In this document: positions 17,559 to 25,144 of the stretch, in pieces | Layout: the number at the start of each line of letters is the position of its first letter | Position numbering within the stretch: position 1 is the first letter of the stretch | From: Plantactinospora sonchi | GTDB taxonomy: Bacteria; Actinomycetota; Actinomycetes; Mycobacteriales; Micromonosporaceae | Reading direction: 5' to 3' | NCBI RefSeq assembly: GCF_036422035.1 | Contig: NZ_JAZGQK010000007.1 | Span: 248,001 to 312,000, forward strand | DNA: 64,000 nucleotides | Position numbers and translations under genes: made by a program | Notes under the pieces: model-generated | Databases searched by the model: none | What the model was told of the DNA's origin: nothing | What the model saw: only the letters and a program-made list of their open reading frames with translations

Positions 17559-18743
17559 TCAGCGGGCGTCACCGGGCTCCGTGGGGAGACCGTGGGCGTC
17601 CACTGCCGCCGGCTGCGGCGGCACCCCGTCCACCAGCGCGTTCGTCGCCGCCGGGTACGCCCGGGTCTCGGTCGCCTTGACCGCGACCCAGACCGGCTGC
17701 CCGGCGGCGAGACGCAGCTGGGCGGCGGCGGCCGGAGTGATGTCGGCGGCCACCTCGACCGGGCCGGTGAGCCGCACCCGCAGGTTGTCGCCGTGCCGTT
17801 GGATGCCGTCGACCGTCGCCGGCCAGGTGTTGCGCGGGCTGCCGTCGGGGCGCTCCAGGTGCAGCGCGACCGCCGACGGCGGAAACGCCACGAAGACCTC
17901 GCCGCGCGGCACCTCGGCGATCGTGAGCGCGAATTTGTCGGTGATCCGGACCAGGGCGCCGTCGGCCCGCCCCCGATAGAGGTTGAGCCCGACCAGCCGG
18001 GCCACGTAGTCGGTGCGCGGCCGGGCGGTGATGCTCGCCGCGTCGCCCTCCTGGACCACCCGGCCGTCCTCGACGATGACCAGCCGGTCGGCCAGCACCA
18101 ACGCGTCGAGCGGATCGTGGGTGACCAGCAGCGTCGCCCCAGGATGGGCGGCCAGGTGCCGCTGGAGTTCGGCCCGGGTGTCCAGCCGGGTCCGGGCGTC
18201 GAGTGCGGCCAGCGGCTCGTCGAGCAGCAGCAGTGCCGGTTCGACGGCCAGCGCCCGGGCCAGCGCCACCCGCTGCGCCTGCCCGCCGGAGAGCTGACGG
18301 GGCTTGCGCCGGAGCTGCTCGGCCAGCCCCATCCGGTCCAGCCAGCCGGCGGCCAGCTCACGGGCACGCCGCCGGTCGACGCCGCGCCGTCGGGGCCCGA
18401 AGGCGACGTTGTCCAGTGCGGACAGGTGTGGAAAGAGCAGGTAGTCCTGGAACACCACGCCGATCGGACGCCGCTCGGTCGGCGTCCAGCGCCGCACGTC
18501 CGGCCGGTCGAGATCCTGGCCGCCGAGGGTGACGTGCCCGGCGTGCAGCGGGGTGAGGCCGGCGAGGGTACGCAGTGCGGTGCTCTTGCCTGCCCCGTTC
18601 GGCCCGAGCAGCGCCACCACCTCACCGGGGTCGATGGTCAGCCGCAGGTCCAGTCGGAACGAACCCCGGTCGACCACCAGGTGGGCGTCGAGCAGCGGCC
18701 CGGTCCGGGTCTGCTGGTGCAACGGGTCACGGAGACTGGTCAC
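17559..18743 (-). CDS. modC: molybdate ABC transporter ATP-binding protein
   Basis: 394 residues from a GTG at 18743 that overlaps the modB stop by 4 bases (GTGA). Walker A is GPNGAGKST, Q-loop FQDYLLFPHLS, signature LSGGQAQRVALARAL, Walker B LLLLDEPLAALD, H-loop LVTHD. After residue 240 come a linker and a TOBE-type region, ending with an extended C-terminus of about 60 residues. It powers molybdate (or tungstate) import with ModB and ModA encoded just upstream. Confidence 0.9.
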   Translation of the reverse strand: MTSLRDPLHQQTRTGPLLDAHLVVDRGSFRLDLRLTIDPGEVVALLGPNGAGKSTALRTLAGLTPLHAGHVTLGGQDLDRPDVRRWTPTERRPIGVVFQDYLLFPHLSALDNVAFGPRRRGVDRRRARELAAGWLDRMGLAEQLRRKPRQLSGGQAQRVALARALAVEPALLLLDEPLAALDARTRLDTRAELQRHLAAHPGATLLVTHDPLDALVLADRLVIVEDGRVVQEGDAASITARPRTDYVARLVGLNLYRGRADGALVRITDKFALTIAEVPRGEVFVAFPPSAVALHLERPDGSPRNTWPATVDGIQRHGDNLRVRLTGPVEVAADITPAAAAQLRLAAGQPVWVAVKATETRAYPAATNALVDGVPPQPAAVDAHGLPTEPGDAR

Positions 18744-19588
18744 GGGCCGCTGATCCAACGGTCGCGGAGACTCGCGAGGATCACCACCGAGACGGTGAGC
18801 AGCACGAGACTGAGTACGATCGCCGCCTCCAGATCGGTCTCCAGGGCCAGGTACACCGCGAGCGGCATGGTCTGGGTGCGTCCGGGGAAGTTGCCGGCGA
18901 AGGTGATGGTGGCGCCGAACTCGCCGAGCGCCCGAGCCCAGCAGAGCACCGTACCGGCGGCGATGCCCGGGGCGACCAGCGGCAGCGTGACATGGGTAAA
19001 GGTGGTCCACCGACCGGCGCCGAGGGTCGCCGCCGCCTCCTCGTACCGGACGTCGGCACCGCGCAGCGCCCCCTCGACGGCGATGACCAGGAACGGCATC
19101 GCCACGAACGCTTCGGCGAGCACCACCCCGGCGGTGGTGAACGGCAGGGTGACCCCGAACGTCGAGTCGAGCCACGAGCCGACCAGCCCCCGGCGGCCGA
19201 AGACCAGCAGCAGCGCCACGCCACCGACCACCGGCGGCAGCACGAGTGGCACGGTCACCAGCGCGCGGACGATCCGTCGGCCCGGGAACTCGACCCGGGC
19301 GAGCAGCCAGGCCAGCGGTACGCCGAGGGCGAGACAGAGCAGCGTGGCGAGGGTCGCGCTCTGCACCGAGAGCCGCAGCGCGGTGAGCACGGCCGGTTCG
19401 GCGAGTCGCTGCGGGAGCGTACTCCAGGGGGCTCGGAGCAGCAGCCCGGCGACCGGCAGGACAAGGAGGACCAGCCCGAGTACGGCCGGCACGAACAGCG
19501 CGACCGGGATCCGGCCGGGCCGCCGGGCCGGGCGCCGTGGCGCGGCCGTCGTCGGCCCCGCCATCTCGACGTTGTCGGAGACCGACAC
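18740..19588 (-). CDS. modB: molybdate ABC transporter permease
   Basis: 282 residues with five to six transmembrane helices. The binding-protein-dependent permease EAA loop is clear: RYEEAAATLGAGRWTTFTHVTLPLVAPGI. The ModB-type end GEFGATITFAGNFPGRTQTMPLAVY is characteristic of molybdate/sulfate-tungstate permeases. The start may be the GTG at 19588 or an ATG at 19564; the former lies only 3 bases after the modA stop. Downstream it overlaps modC by 4 bases. Confidence 0.9.
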   Translation of the reverse strand: MSVSDNVEMAGPTTAAPRRPARRPGRIPVALFVPAVLGLVLLVLPVAGLLLRAPWSTLPQRLAEPAVLTALRLSVQSATLATLLCLALGVPLAWLLARVEFPGRRIVRALVTVPLVLPPVVGGVALLLVFGRRGLVGSWLDSTFGVTLPFTTAGVVLAEAFVAMPFLVIAVEGALRGADVRYEEAAATLGAGRWTTFTHVTLPLVAPGIAAGTVLCWARALGEFGATITFAGNFPGRTQTMPLAVYLALETDLEAAIVLSLVLLTVSVVILASLRDRWISGP

Positions 19589-19591
19589 CGG

Positions 19592-20392
19592 CTACGGCGC
19601 CTGGAATCCGGCGGCGGTGAGCACGCCGCGAGCGGTGTCGGAGAGTACGTAGGCGACAAACGCCCGGGCGGCCGGGCGGTTGGGGGCGTCCTTCAGCACG
19701 ACGATCGGGTAGTCGTTGACCGCGCCGGCCGACTCGGGGAACTCGATGCCGTCCACGTCGGCGGCGGCCGCCCTCGCGTCGGTGCGGTAGACCAGCGCCG
19801 CGTCGACCTCACCGAGTTTCACCTTCGCCAGCGCCGCCTTGACGTCCTGCTCCAGGGTCACCGGGGTCAGTTTCACCCCGGCGGTGTCGAGGGCCTGCTT
19901 CGCCGCCGCCCCGCACGGCACCTGTTCGGCGCAGAGCGCGGCCTTGACGTCCGGCCGGGTCAGGTCGGCCAGTCCGGTGACCCCGGCGGGATTTCCCTTC
20001 GGTACGGCGATGACCAGTTGGTTGCGGACGAGCGTGGCCGGCGTTCCGTCGCCGTTACCGGCGTCGGTGACCGTCCTCATGTTGGCCGGGGCGGCGGAGG
20101 CGAAGACGTCGGCCGGTGCGCCCTGGTTGATCTGGGTCGCCAACGCGGAACTGCCGGCGAAACTGAACGTCACCCGCACCCCGGGACTGGCCGCCTCGAA
20201 GTCCTTGCCCAGCTGGGTGAACGTCTCGGTCAGCGAGGCGGCGGCGAACACGGTCACCGGACCGGTGACCGTCGAGCCGCTGCCGCCCGGTGCTGGACTT
20301 CCGGTGCCGTCCCCACCGCCGCAGCCCACGAGGCCCAGCAGGGCCAGTACGGTGAGCGGGGCCAGGGCGGTGCGTAGCCGGGCTGCCTTCAC
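19592..20392 (-). CDS. modA: molybdate ABC transporter substrate-binding lipoprotein
   Basis: 266 residues from the GTG at 20392, which overlaps the stop of the regulator gene. The leader LAPLTVLALLGLVGC ends in a clear lipobox. The mature part shows the ModA pattern: VTVFAAASLTETFTQLGKDFE, FSFAGSSALATQINQGAPADVFASA, NQLVIAVPKGNP, LGEVDAALVYRTDA and VNDYPIVVLK. It captures molybdate outside the membrane and hands it to ModB. Confidence 0.93.
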   Translation of the reverse strand: MKAARLRTALAPLTVLALLGLVGCGGGDGTGSPAPGGSGSTVTGPVTVFAAASLTETFTQLGKDFEAASPGVRVTFSFAGSSALATQINQGAPADVFASAAPANMRTVTDAGNGDGTPATLVRNQLVIAVPKGNPAGVTGLADLTRPDVKAALCAEQVPCGAAAKQALDTAGVKLTPVTLEQDVKAALAKVKLGEVDAALVYRTDARAAAADVDGIEFPESAGAVNDYPIVVLKDAPNRPAARAFVAYVLSDTARGVLTAAGFQAP

Positions 20393-20808
20393 GCGCTCGT
20401 CCTCCCTCGGACAGCCGCGGTCGTCGAGGGCTTCTCCACGACAACCGTGGTCGACTTGATCACGGCGACCGCCACCGAACCGACCTCCAGGCCGAGGTCG
20501 TCGACGGCTTCCCGACTCATCAGCGACACCAGCCGGAACGGGCCGGCCTGAATGTCCACCTGCGCCATCACCGCGTCCTTGACCACGGCGGTGACGATGC
20601 CGCGCAGCCGGTTGCGGGCCGCCGCCCCCTCGGCCCGGGTGGACGCGGCGGCGGCCCCGGCCCCGGCGCCCCCGGCCAGCGCGATGCCTTCGATGACCCG
20701 GTGGCCCTGCCCGTCCCGGCTCGCCGCCAGACGCCCGGCGTCGACCCAGCGACGGACGGTGTCCACGCTGACGCCGAGCAGTTCCGCCGCCTCGCCCATC
20801 CGAAACAT
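20389..20808 (-). CDS. HTH-TOBE (molybdenum-pterin-binding) regulator of the mod operon
   Basis: About 139 residues from ATG 20808. The N-terminal 55 residues are a MerR/excisionase-type helix-turn-helix (MGEAAELLGVSVDTVRRWVDAGRLAASRDGQGHR). An Ala/Gly linker leads to one TOBE/Mop domain, ARNRLRGIVTAVVKDAVMAQVDIQAG...VAVAVIKSTTVVVEK, which binds molybdate or tungstate oxyanion. It is the first gene of the operon and overlaps modA by 4 bases, so it probably represses the operon when molybdate is bound, or acts as a molybdenum store. The regulatory direction is inference. Confidence 0.85.
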   Translation of the reverse strand: MFRMGEAAELLGVSVDTVRRWVDAGRLAASRDGQGHRVIEGIALAGGAGAGAAAASTRAEGAAARNRLRGIVTAVVKDAVMAQVDIQAGPFRLVSLMSREAVDDLGLEVGSVAVAVIKSTTVVVEKPSTTAAVRGRTSA

Positions 20809-20917
20809 GGTCACGAAGGCACGATAGCCCGCCCGCAACTGCGAGCGCTAACGCCTCTTTCTGGCCGAACATCCGGTCGGTGTTCCCTTATTCTCATCGC
20901 ATCTGCATGATGAACAG

Positions 20918-21997
20918 ATGACTGTCGCGTCCACCTCGTTTCCCGGCTGGCCGGACCTGACCGAAGCGCAGAGCCGACGGTGGAGGCAGGTCCTCGACCG
21001 GATCGTCGGCGTGTTGCCGTCGGGCGCGGTCGGGGTGGTGGTCGACGGCAGCGCGCCGCAGGCGGGCGCCGTCGCCGACCGGTTGGCCGAGACACTGCTG
21101 GCCACCGGCCGCCCGTGCATCCGACTGGCCGACGGGGCGCCCCCGGCCGCCGACGAGGATCGGCGGCGGACGGAACGGACCGCGCGGACGGTGACGCTCG
21201 CGGACGGTCCCCGGTGGCGCCGGTACCCGCCCGACGGGCACTGGGACGTGGTCGTCCGGCTGCGTACCCCGGCCGACCGGACCGGCGGTGACGGTGACCG
21301 GCGCCGCGACGGTGACGTCGTCGTCGACCTGCACGATCCGGCCTGGCCGGTGATCCGGCACATCGCCGACCGGCTCGCCCCGGACGACTCCTGGTACCTG
21401 GGCGAGTCGCAGGCGTTCTTCGCCGTCCGCGCGCCGCACTGGGACAGCAGGTTCGGTGACGACCTGCCGGTGTACGCCGAAGCGGTCGCGGTCGCGGGCC
21501 TGCCGACCGGCGGGACGGTCGTCGACGTCGGCTGTGGCACCGGGCGGGCGCTGCCCGCTCTGCGCGACGCGGTCGGACCCGAGGGCATCGTCGTCGGCGT
21601 CGACGTCACCCCGGAGATGCTCGCGGTCGCCCGGGCACCCGCCGGGCGGGCGTCCGCCACCCTGCTGCTGGCGGATGCCCGGCGCCTGCCGTTCTCCGAC
21701 GCCGGGGTCGACGCGGTCTTCGCCGCCGGACTGCTCACCCACCTGCCGGACAGCGACGTCGGCCTGCGGGAACTCGCCCGCATCACCCGACCCGGCGGGC
21801 GGTTGGTGCTGTTCCACCCCTCCGGGCGGGCCGCGCTCGCCGCCCGGCACGGGCGCCGGCTGCGTGCCGACGAGCCGCTCGCCGAGACACCGCTACGCGA
21901 CTCGACCGGTCGGACCGGTTGGCGGCTCGACCGGTACGACGACGCGCCGCACCGGTTCCTCGCCATCGCCGCCCGGACGTCCGACCGGGCCGGCTGA
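20918..21997 (+). CDS. two-domain protein with C-terminal SAM-dependent methyltransferase
   Basis: 359 residues. The N-terminal half (1-150) resembles the uridine-kinase-like domain used as an actinobacterial N-terminal module (VVVDGSAPQAGAVADRLAETL, YPPDGHWDVVVRL, VVDLHDPAWPVIRHI) but lacks a Walker A. The C-terminal half is a class I methyltransferase: motif I TVVDVGCGTGRALPAL (about 204-219), VVGVDVTPEMLAVAR, ADARRLPFSDAGVDAVFAAGLLTHLP and ARITRPGGRLVLF. It is divergent from the mod operon with about 109 bases between start codons, so the two may share a control region. The substrate is unknown. Confidence 0.8.
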   Translation: MTVASTSFPGWPDLTEAQSRRWRQVLDRIVGVLPSGAVGVVVDGSAPQAGAVADRLAETLLATGRPCIRLADGAPPAADEDRRRTERTARTVTLADGPRWRRYPPDGHWDVVVRLRTPADRTGGDGDRRRDGDVVVDLHDPAWPVIRHIADRLAPDDSWYLGESQAFFAVRAPHWDSRFGDDLPVYAEAVAVAGLPTGGTVVDVGCGTGRALPALRDAVGPEGIVVGVDVTPEMLAVARAPAGRASATLLLADARRLPFSDAGVDAVFAAGLLTHLPDSDVGLRELARITRPGGRLVLFHPSGRAALAARHGRRLRADEPLAETPLRDSTGRTGWRLDRYDDAPHRFLAIAARTSDRAG

Positions 21998-22093
21998 CCG
22001 GGGACGTTGGTCGCCTGACGCGCTCCGGCGCCGCCCGGTCACCGACCGGCACCTCCGGCGGATCCACCGCCGCCGCACGGTCGGTGACCGCCC

Positions 22094-22633
22094 TCAGCGC
22101 GTTTCCGGCCGGTCCGCCCGCCAGGCACGGAGCCGGTGGTACGCCTCCAGCCCGTCCGGCACCCACGTCCACTCGGGCAGCCGCTGCGCCAACTCCGCCT
22201 CGGTGAGGAAGGCGTGCCAGGCGACCTCCTCCGGCTGCGGGTCGACCGGCCCGTCCCAGCGCACCTCGTACACCGCCGACCACCAGGTGTGCTCCGGCGT
22301 GTCGTAGAGGAACCGGAACAGCGGCGTCGGGGCGGGCAGGCCGGAGACACCCAACTCCTCCTCGGCCTCGCGCAGCGCCGCCTCGTCGTACGTCTCGCCG
22401 GCGCCGAGCACGCCACCCACGAACATGTCGTACGCCGAGGGGAAGACCAACTTCCGTGCGGTACGCCGGTGCACCAGGATCCGGTCCTGGGCATCCCGGA
22501 CCAGCACGAACGCGGCCCGGTGCCGCAGCCGCCGGGCGTACACGTCGGCGCGCCGCGCCTGCCCGACCACCCGGTCCTGCTCGTCGACGACGTCCAGGAT
22601 CTCGTCCGCGGAACGCGGGGTCTGCTCGGTCAC
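22094..22633 (-). CDS. Nudix hydrolase (YfcD / IPP-isomerase-like)
   Basis: 179 residues from the GTG at 22633. The Nudix box is intact: GGVLGAGETYDEAALREAEEELGV fits GX5EX7REUXEEXGU. The N-terminal EILDVVDEQDRVVGQARRADVYARRLRHRAAFVLV and HRRTARK match the YfcD subgroup, which resembles isopentenyl-diphosphate isomerase. It hydrolyses a nucleoside-diphosphate-linked substrate; which one is unknown. Confidence 0.85.
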   Translation of the reverse strand: MTEQTPRSADEILDVVDEQDRVVGQARRADVYARRLRHRAAFVLVRDAQDRILVHRRTARKLVFPSAYDMFVGGVLGAGETYDEAALREAEEELGVSGLPAPTPLFRFLYDTPEHTWWSAVYEVRWDGPVDPQPEEVAWHAFLTEAELAQRLPEWTWVPDGLEAYHRLRAWRADRPETR

Positions 22634-22815
22634 CAGATCATCCAAGCAGAGCCGCCGCCCGGTGCGACCGTGGCCGGCCCGGCCGGGCGGAAAGCTTCCC
22701 GCGAGTCGGTGCGCGATCACCAACCTGCCCGCGACCCGGCGCGACGCCGGCGACCTCGTCGACCGGCTGCCCGGACAGCGCACCGTCGAGGTTCCGCACC
22801 AGATCCGCGGCGGGT

Positions 22816-22845
22816 CTTGCGGCTCAAGTCACTTGAGACCGCAAG
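22816..22845. promoter_or_regulatory. MerR-type operator/promoter
   Basis: A perfect CTCAAGT-C-ACTTGAG palindrome (22823-22837) is nested in longer arms, CTTGCGG on the left and CCGCAAG on the right, with one unpaired base. A possible -35 TTGCGG (22817-22822) and a weak -10 CAAGGT (22842-22847) are 19 bases apart, the spacing that MerR proteins untwist. The ATG of the MerR gene follows only 9 bases after the palindrome, so the transcript may be leaderless or use AAGG at 22843-22846 as its ribosome site. Autoregulation is likely. Confidence 0.65.
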
Positions 22846-22853
22846 GTGTGGGT

Positions 22854-23861
22854 ATGCATCAGGACGGTCTCTACCCCATCGGGGACGTGGCGCGCCGGAC
22901 CGGGCTGACGGTCAGCGCCATCCGGTTCTATTCCGACGAGGGCATCGTGCGCCCCGCGGGTTCCACCGAAGCCGGTCACCGGCTCTACGACCTGCGGACC
23001 ATCGCCCAGCTGGAACTCCTCCGTACGCTTCGCGACCTGGGAACCGGGCTGGACGACATCCGTCGGCTGATCGAGGGTGGGATGACCCTGCGTGACCTTC
23101 TCGCGGAGCATCTGACGGCCGTCGAGCGCCAGGAGCGCGAGCTTCGGGCCAGGCGGGCCGTGCTCAGAGCCCTGAACAAGCAGGACGGCCCGGCCGCGCG
23201 GGCCGCCCTGATGCACAAACTCGTCTCGATGGCCGACGAGGAGCGGGAGCGGCTCGTCGACGAATTCTGGACCGACGTCGGCGCAGAGTTGCCCGCCGAC
23301 TTCGTCGAGCGGCTCCGGACGATGCGGCCACGGCTACCGGACGACCCCACCGCCGCGCAGCTCGAGGCCTGGATCGAACTGGCCGACCTGCTACGGGACG
23401 CGGAGTTCCGCGACGGGGTCCGCGGGTACCTCCGGGACACCTTCGCCGGCGACCCGGGGCTGCGGCTGACCGTCGCACCGGTGCAGGACTTCATCCACGG
23501 CGTCGGGACGCGGATCATGGAGGAGATCGTGGCGGCGCACCGGTGCGGACTGCCGGCGGAGGCGCCACACGCCCAGGAGCTGGCCGCCCGCCTCGTACGT
23601 GGGGCCACCGAGGCCGCCGGCGTACCGGCCACCGCGGAACTCCGTGACCGGATGGCCGAGGGTTACCTGATGATCGGTGAGGTGTACGAGGAGGCGGGGA
23701 CCGATCCACGGTACGAGGCCACGCACGGCCGGTACCTGTCCCTGGTGGCCGTGATCAACGAAACGCTGCCGGACGCCCGGGTCTCCTTCGACGTCGACCT
23801 CGGCGAGTTGGGCGGGTGGATAGCGGCTGCCCTTCGTGCTTCCGTCCCGGCGGCGCCGTAG
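22854..23861 (+). CDS. MerR-family transcriptional regulator with large effector domain
   Basis: 335 residues. The winged helix-turn-helix is at 7-75: LYPIGDVARRTGLTVSAIRFYSDEGIVRPAGSTEAGHRLYD, with the MerR wing. The dimer coiled coil is at about 85-125 (LLAEHLTAVERQERELRARRAVLRAL). The C-terminal 200 residues are helical and contain no Cys pair, so the inducer is more likely an organic compound than a metal. The gene starts immediately after a MerR-type palindrome. The Nudix gene is divergent and could be a target. Confidence 0.88.
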   Translation: MHQDGLYPIGDVARRTGLTVSAIRFYSDEGIVRPAGSTEAGHRLYDLRTIAQLELLRTLRDLGTGLDDIRRLIEGGMTLRDLLAEHLTAVERQERELRARRAVLRALNKQDGPAARAALMHKLVSMADEERERLVDEFWTDVGAELPADFVERLRTMRPRLPDDPTAAQLEAWIELADLLRDAEFRDGVRGYLRDTFAGDPGLRLTVAPVQDFIHGVGTRIMEEIVAAHRCGLPAEAPHAQELAARLVRGATEAAGVPATAELRDRMAEGYLMIGEVYEEAGTDPRYEATHGRYLSLVAVINETLPDARVSFDVDLGELGGWIAAALRASVPAAP

Positions 23862-24041
23862 GACGGGGGCTCGTCGCCGCGCCGGTGTGCCCTGGGTCTT
23901 TTCACCGGTGGCCGGCGAGCTGGTCTACTCACCTGGTGACGGTGGCCGAACTCGGACCGGAGGTCGTCTGGCTGCTCGCCGGCCGCGCACGGTGAGCAGC
24001 CGTCGAGCCGGTGGTCGGACGGGCGGGCGGGCGGCAGCGGA

Positions 24042-24965
24042 TCACAGCGGGCGCGACCAGACCTCTTCGACCACCTCGAAGCCGTAGTTGTCGTGCCGGC
24101 TCTGCTCGCGCAGCTCGAAGCCGGCCTTCTGGTAGATCCGTCGAGCGGCGGTCAACAGGTCGTTGGTCCCGAGCGTGATCTCGCGGTAGCCGGCCTGCCG
24201 GGCGAAACGCAGGCACTCGTCGACGAGCCGGCTGCCGATGCCCAGGCCGCGGGCGCTCGGCTCGACCAGCAGCAGACGTAGCTGGGCCACGTCGTCGTCG
24301 CGGCGTACGCAGAACACGCTGCCGACCGGCTGGCCGTCGATCTCGGCGATCCAGGCGTTCTCCCGCCGGATGTCGTGCCCGCCGAGATAGTCGGCGACGA
24401 TCCGGGCCACGTACGCCTCGAAGTGGAGGTCGTAGCCGTACTCCGCGGCGTACCGTGCGCCGTGCCGGTGCACGACCCAGCCGGCGTCGCCCGGTCGAAG
24501 TTCACGGAGCAGGTACGCGCGGGGTGGCGGCGTCGGGCTGAGGACCGTCCGGATGGTCCGCATCGCCTCGACCAGTTGTCGGCCGTCCTCGTCGGAGAGC
24601 TCGGAGAGCATGGCGCTGACCTGCGCCTCGGACCGCTCGTTGAGCATGTGGTACGCCGCTTCGCCAGCGTCGGTCAGTTCGACCACCTGACGCCGGCTGT
24701 CGGTCACCGACGGGACCCGGGTGACCAGGTCGTCGGCGGTGAACCGGGCCAGGATGCGGCTGAGGTAGCCGGGGTCGAGGGCCAGGTCGCGGCGGAGGTC
24801 CGGTACCTCGGTCGGACCCCGGCGGGCCAGCTCGAAGATCACTCTGGCCTCGGTCAGCGAGTACGACGTGTGCAGCAGCCCCTCGTCGAGAACTCCGATG
24901 ACCCGGGTGTAGAAGCGGTTGAAGTCCCTTACGGCACTCACCTGGCTGACGGCGGGCGTACTCAT
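24042..24965 (-). CDS. MarR-GNAT fusion: HTH regulator with N-acetyltransferase domain
   Basis: 307 residues. Residues 10-145 are a MarR winged helix (ARVIFELARRGPTEVPDLRRDLALDPGYLSRILARFTADDLV, then DSRRQVVELTDAG). Residues 150-305 are a GNAT domain with the acetyl-CoA loop LLLVEPSARGLGIGSRLVDECLRFA (R/QxxGxG/A). The fusion is a known actinobacterial architecture; such a protein may acetylate a small amine and regulate its own gene. A palindrome overlapping its promoter (24986-25002) supports autoregulation. The RBS GAGGTGG precedes the ATG. Confidence 0.88.
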   Translation of the reverse strand: MSTPAVSQVSAVRDFNRFYTRVIGVLDEGLLHTSYSLTEARVIFELARRGPTEVPDLRRDLALDPGYLSRILARFTADDLVTRVPSVTDSRRQVVELTDAGEAAYHMLNERSEAQVSAMLSELSDEDGRQLVEAMRTIRTVLSPTPPPRAYLLRELRPGDAGWVVHRHGARYAAEYGYDLHFEAYVARIVADYLGGHDIRRENAWIAEIDGQPVGSVFCVRRDDDVAQLRLLLVEPSARGLGIGSRLVDECLRFARQAGYREITLGTNDLLTAARRIYQKAGFELREQSRHDNYGFEVVEEVWSRPL

Positions 24966-24985
24966 GTGACCACCTCAACTAAAAA

Positions 24986-25002
24986 CTTTGACTCCGTCAA
25001 AG
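24986..25002 (-). promoter_or_regulatory. operator palindrome over the MarR-GNAT promoter
   Basis: CTTTGAC-TCC-GTCAAAG is a perfect 7-3-7 inverted repeat. On the minus strand it supplies TTGACG, a good -35 hexamer, 20-odd bases before the start codon region of the MarR-GNAT gene. A MarR dimer bound here would block RNA polymerase, which is the usual autorepression mode of the family. Confidence 0.65.
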
Positions 25003-25090
25003 GTGGCGGTTGTCGGCTACGGCTGTCAAGGCCGGATGTCGAAGGCCTGGCTGTCGAAGGCCCGGGGGCGGGAGCGCTCAAGGGCTTCGG

Positions 25091-25144
25091 GTGTGAGGAG
25101 GGGGCCCTTCCTTTACCAGAAGCGATAACAGGGGGCCCTTCCTT
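25091..25144 (-). terminator. 54-base double GGGCCC palindrome after the phosphoketolase gene (element copy B)
   Basis: Same length and arrangement as the element at 4785-4838: two AGGGGGCCCTTCCT-like palindromes separated by about 18 bases with a shared internal GCGATRA. It overlaps the phosphoketolase stop codon by two bases. It is likely a terminator or repeated palindromic element. Confidence 0.6.
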
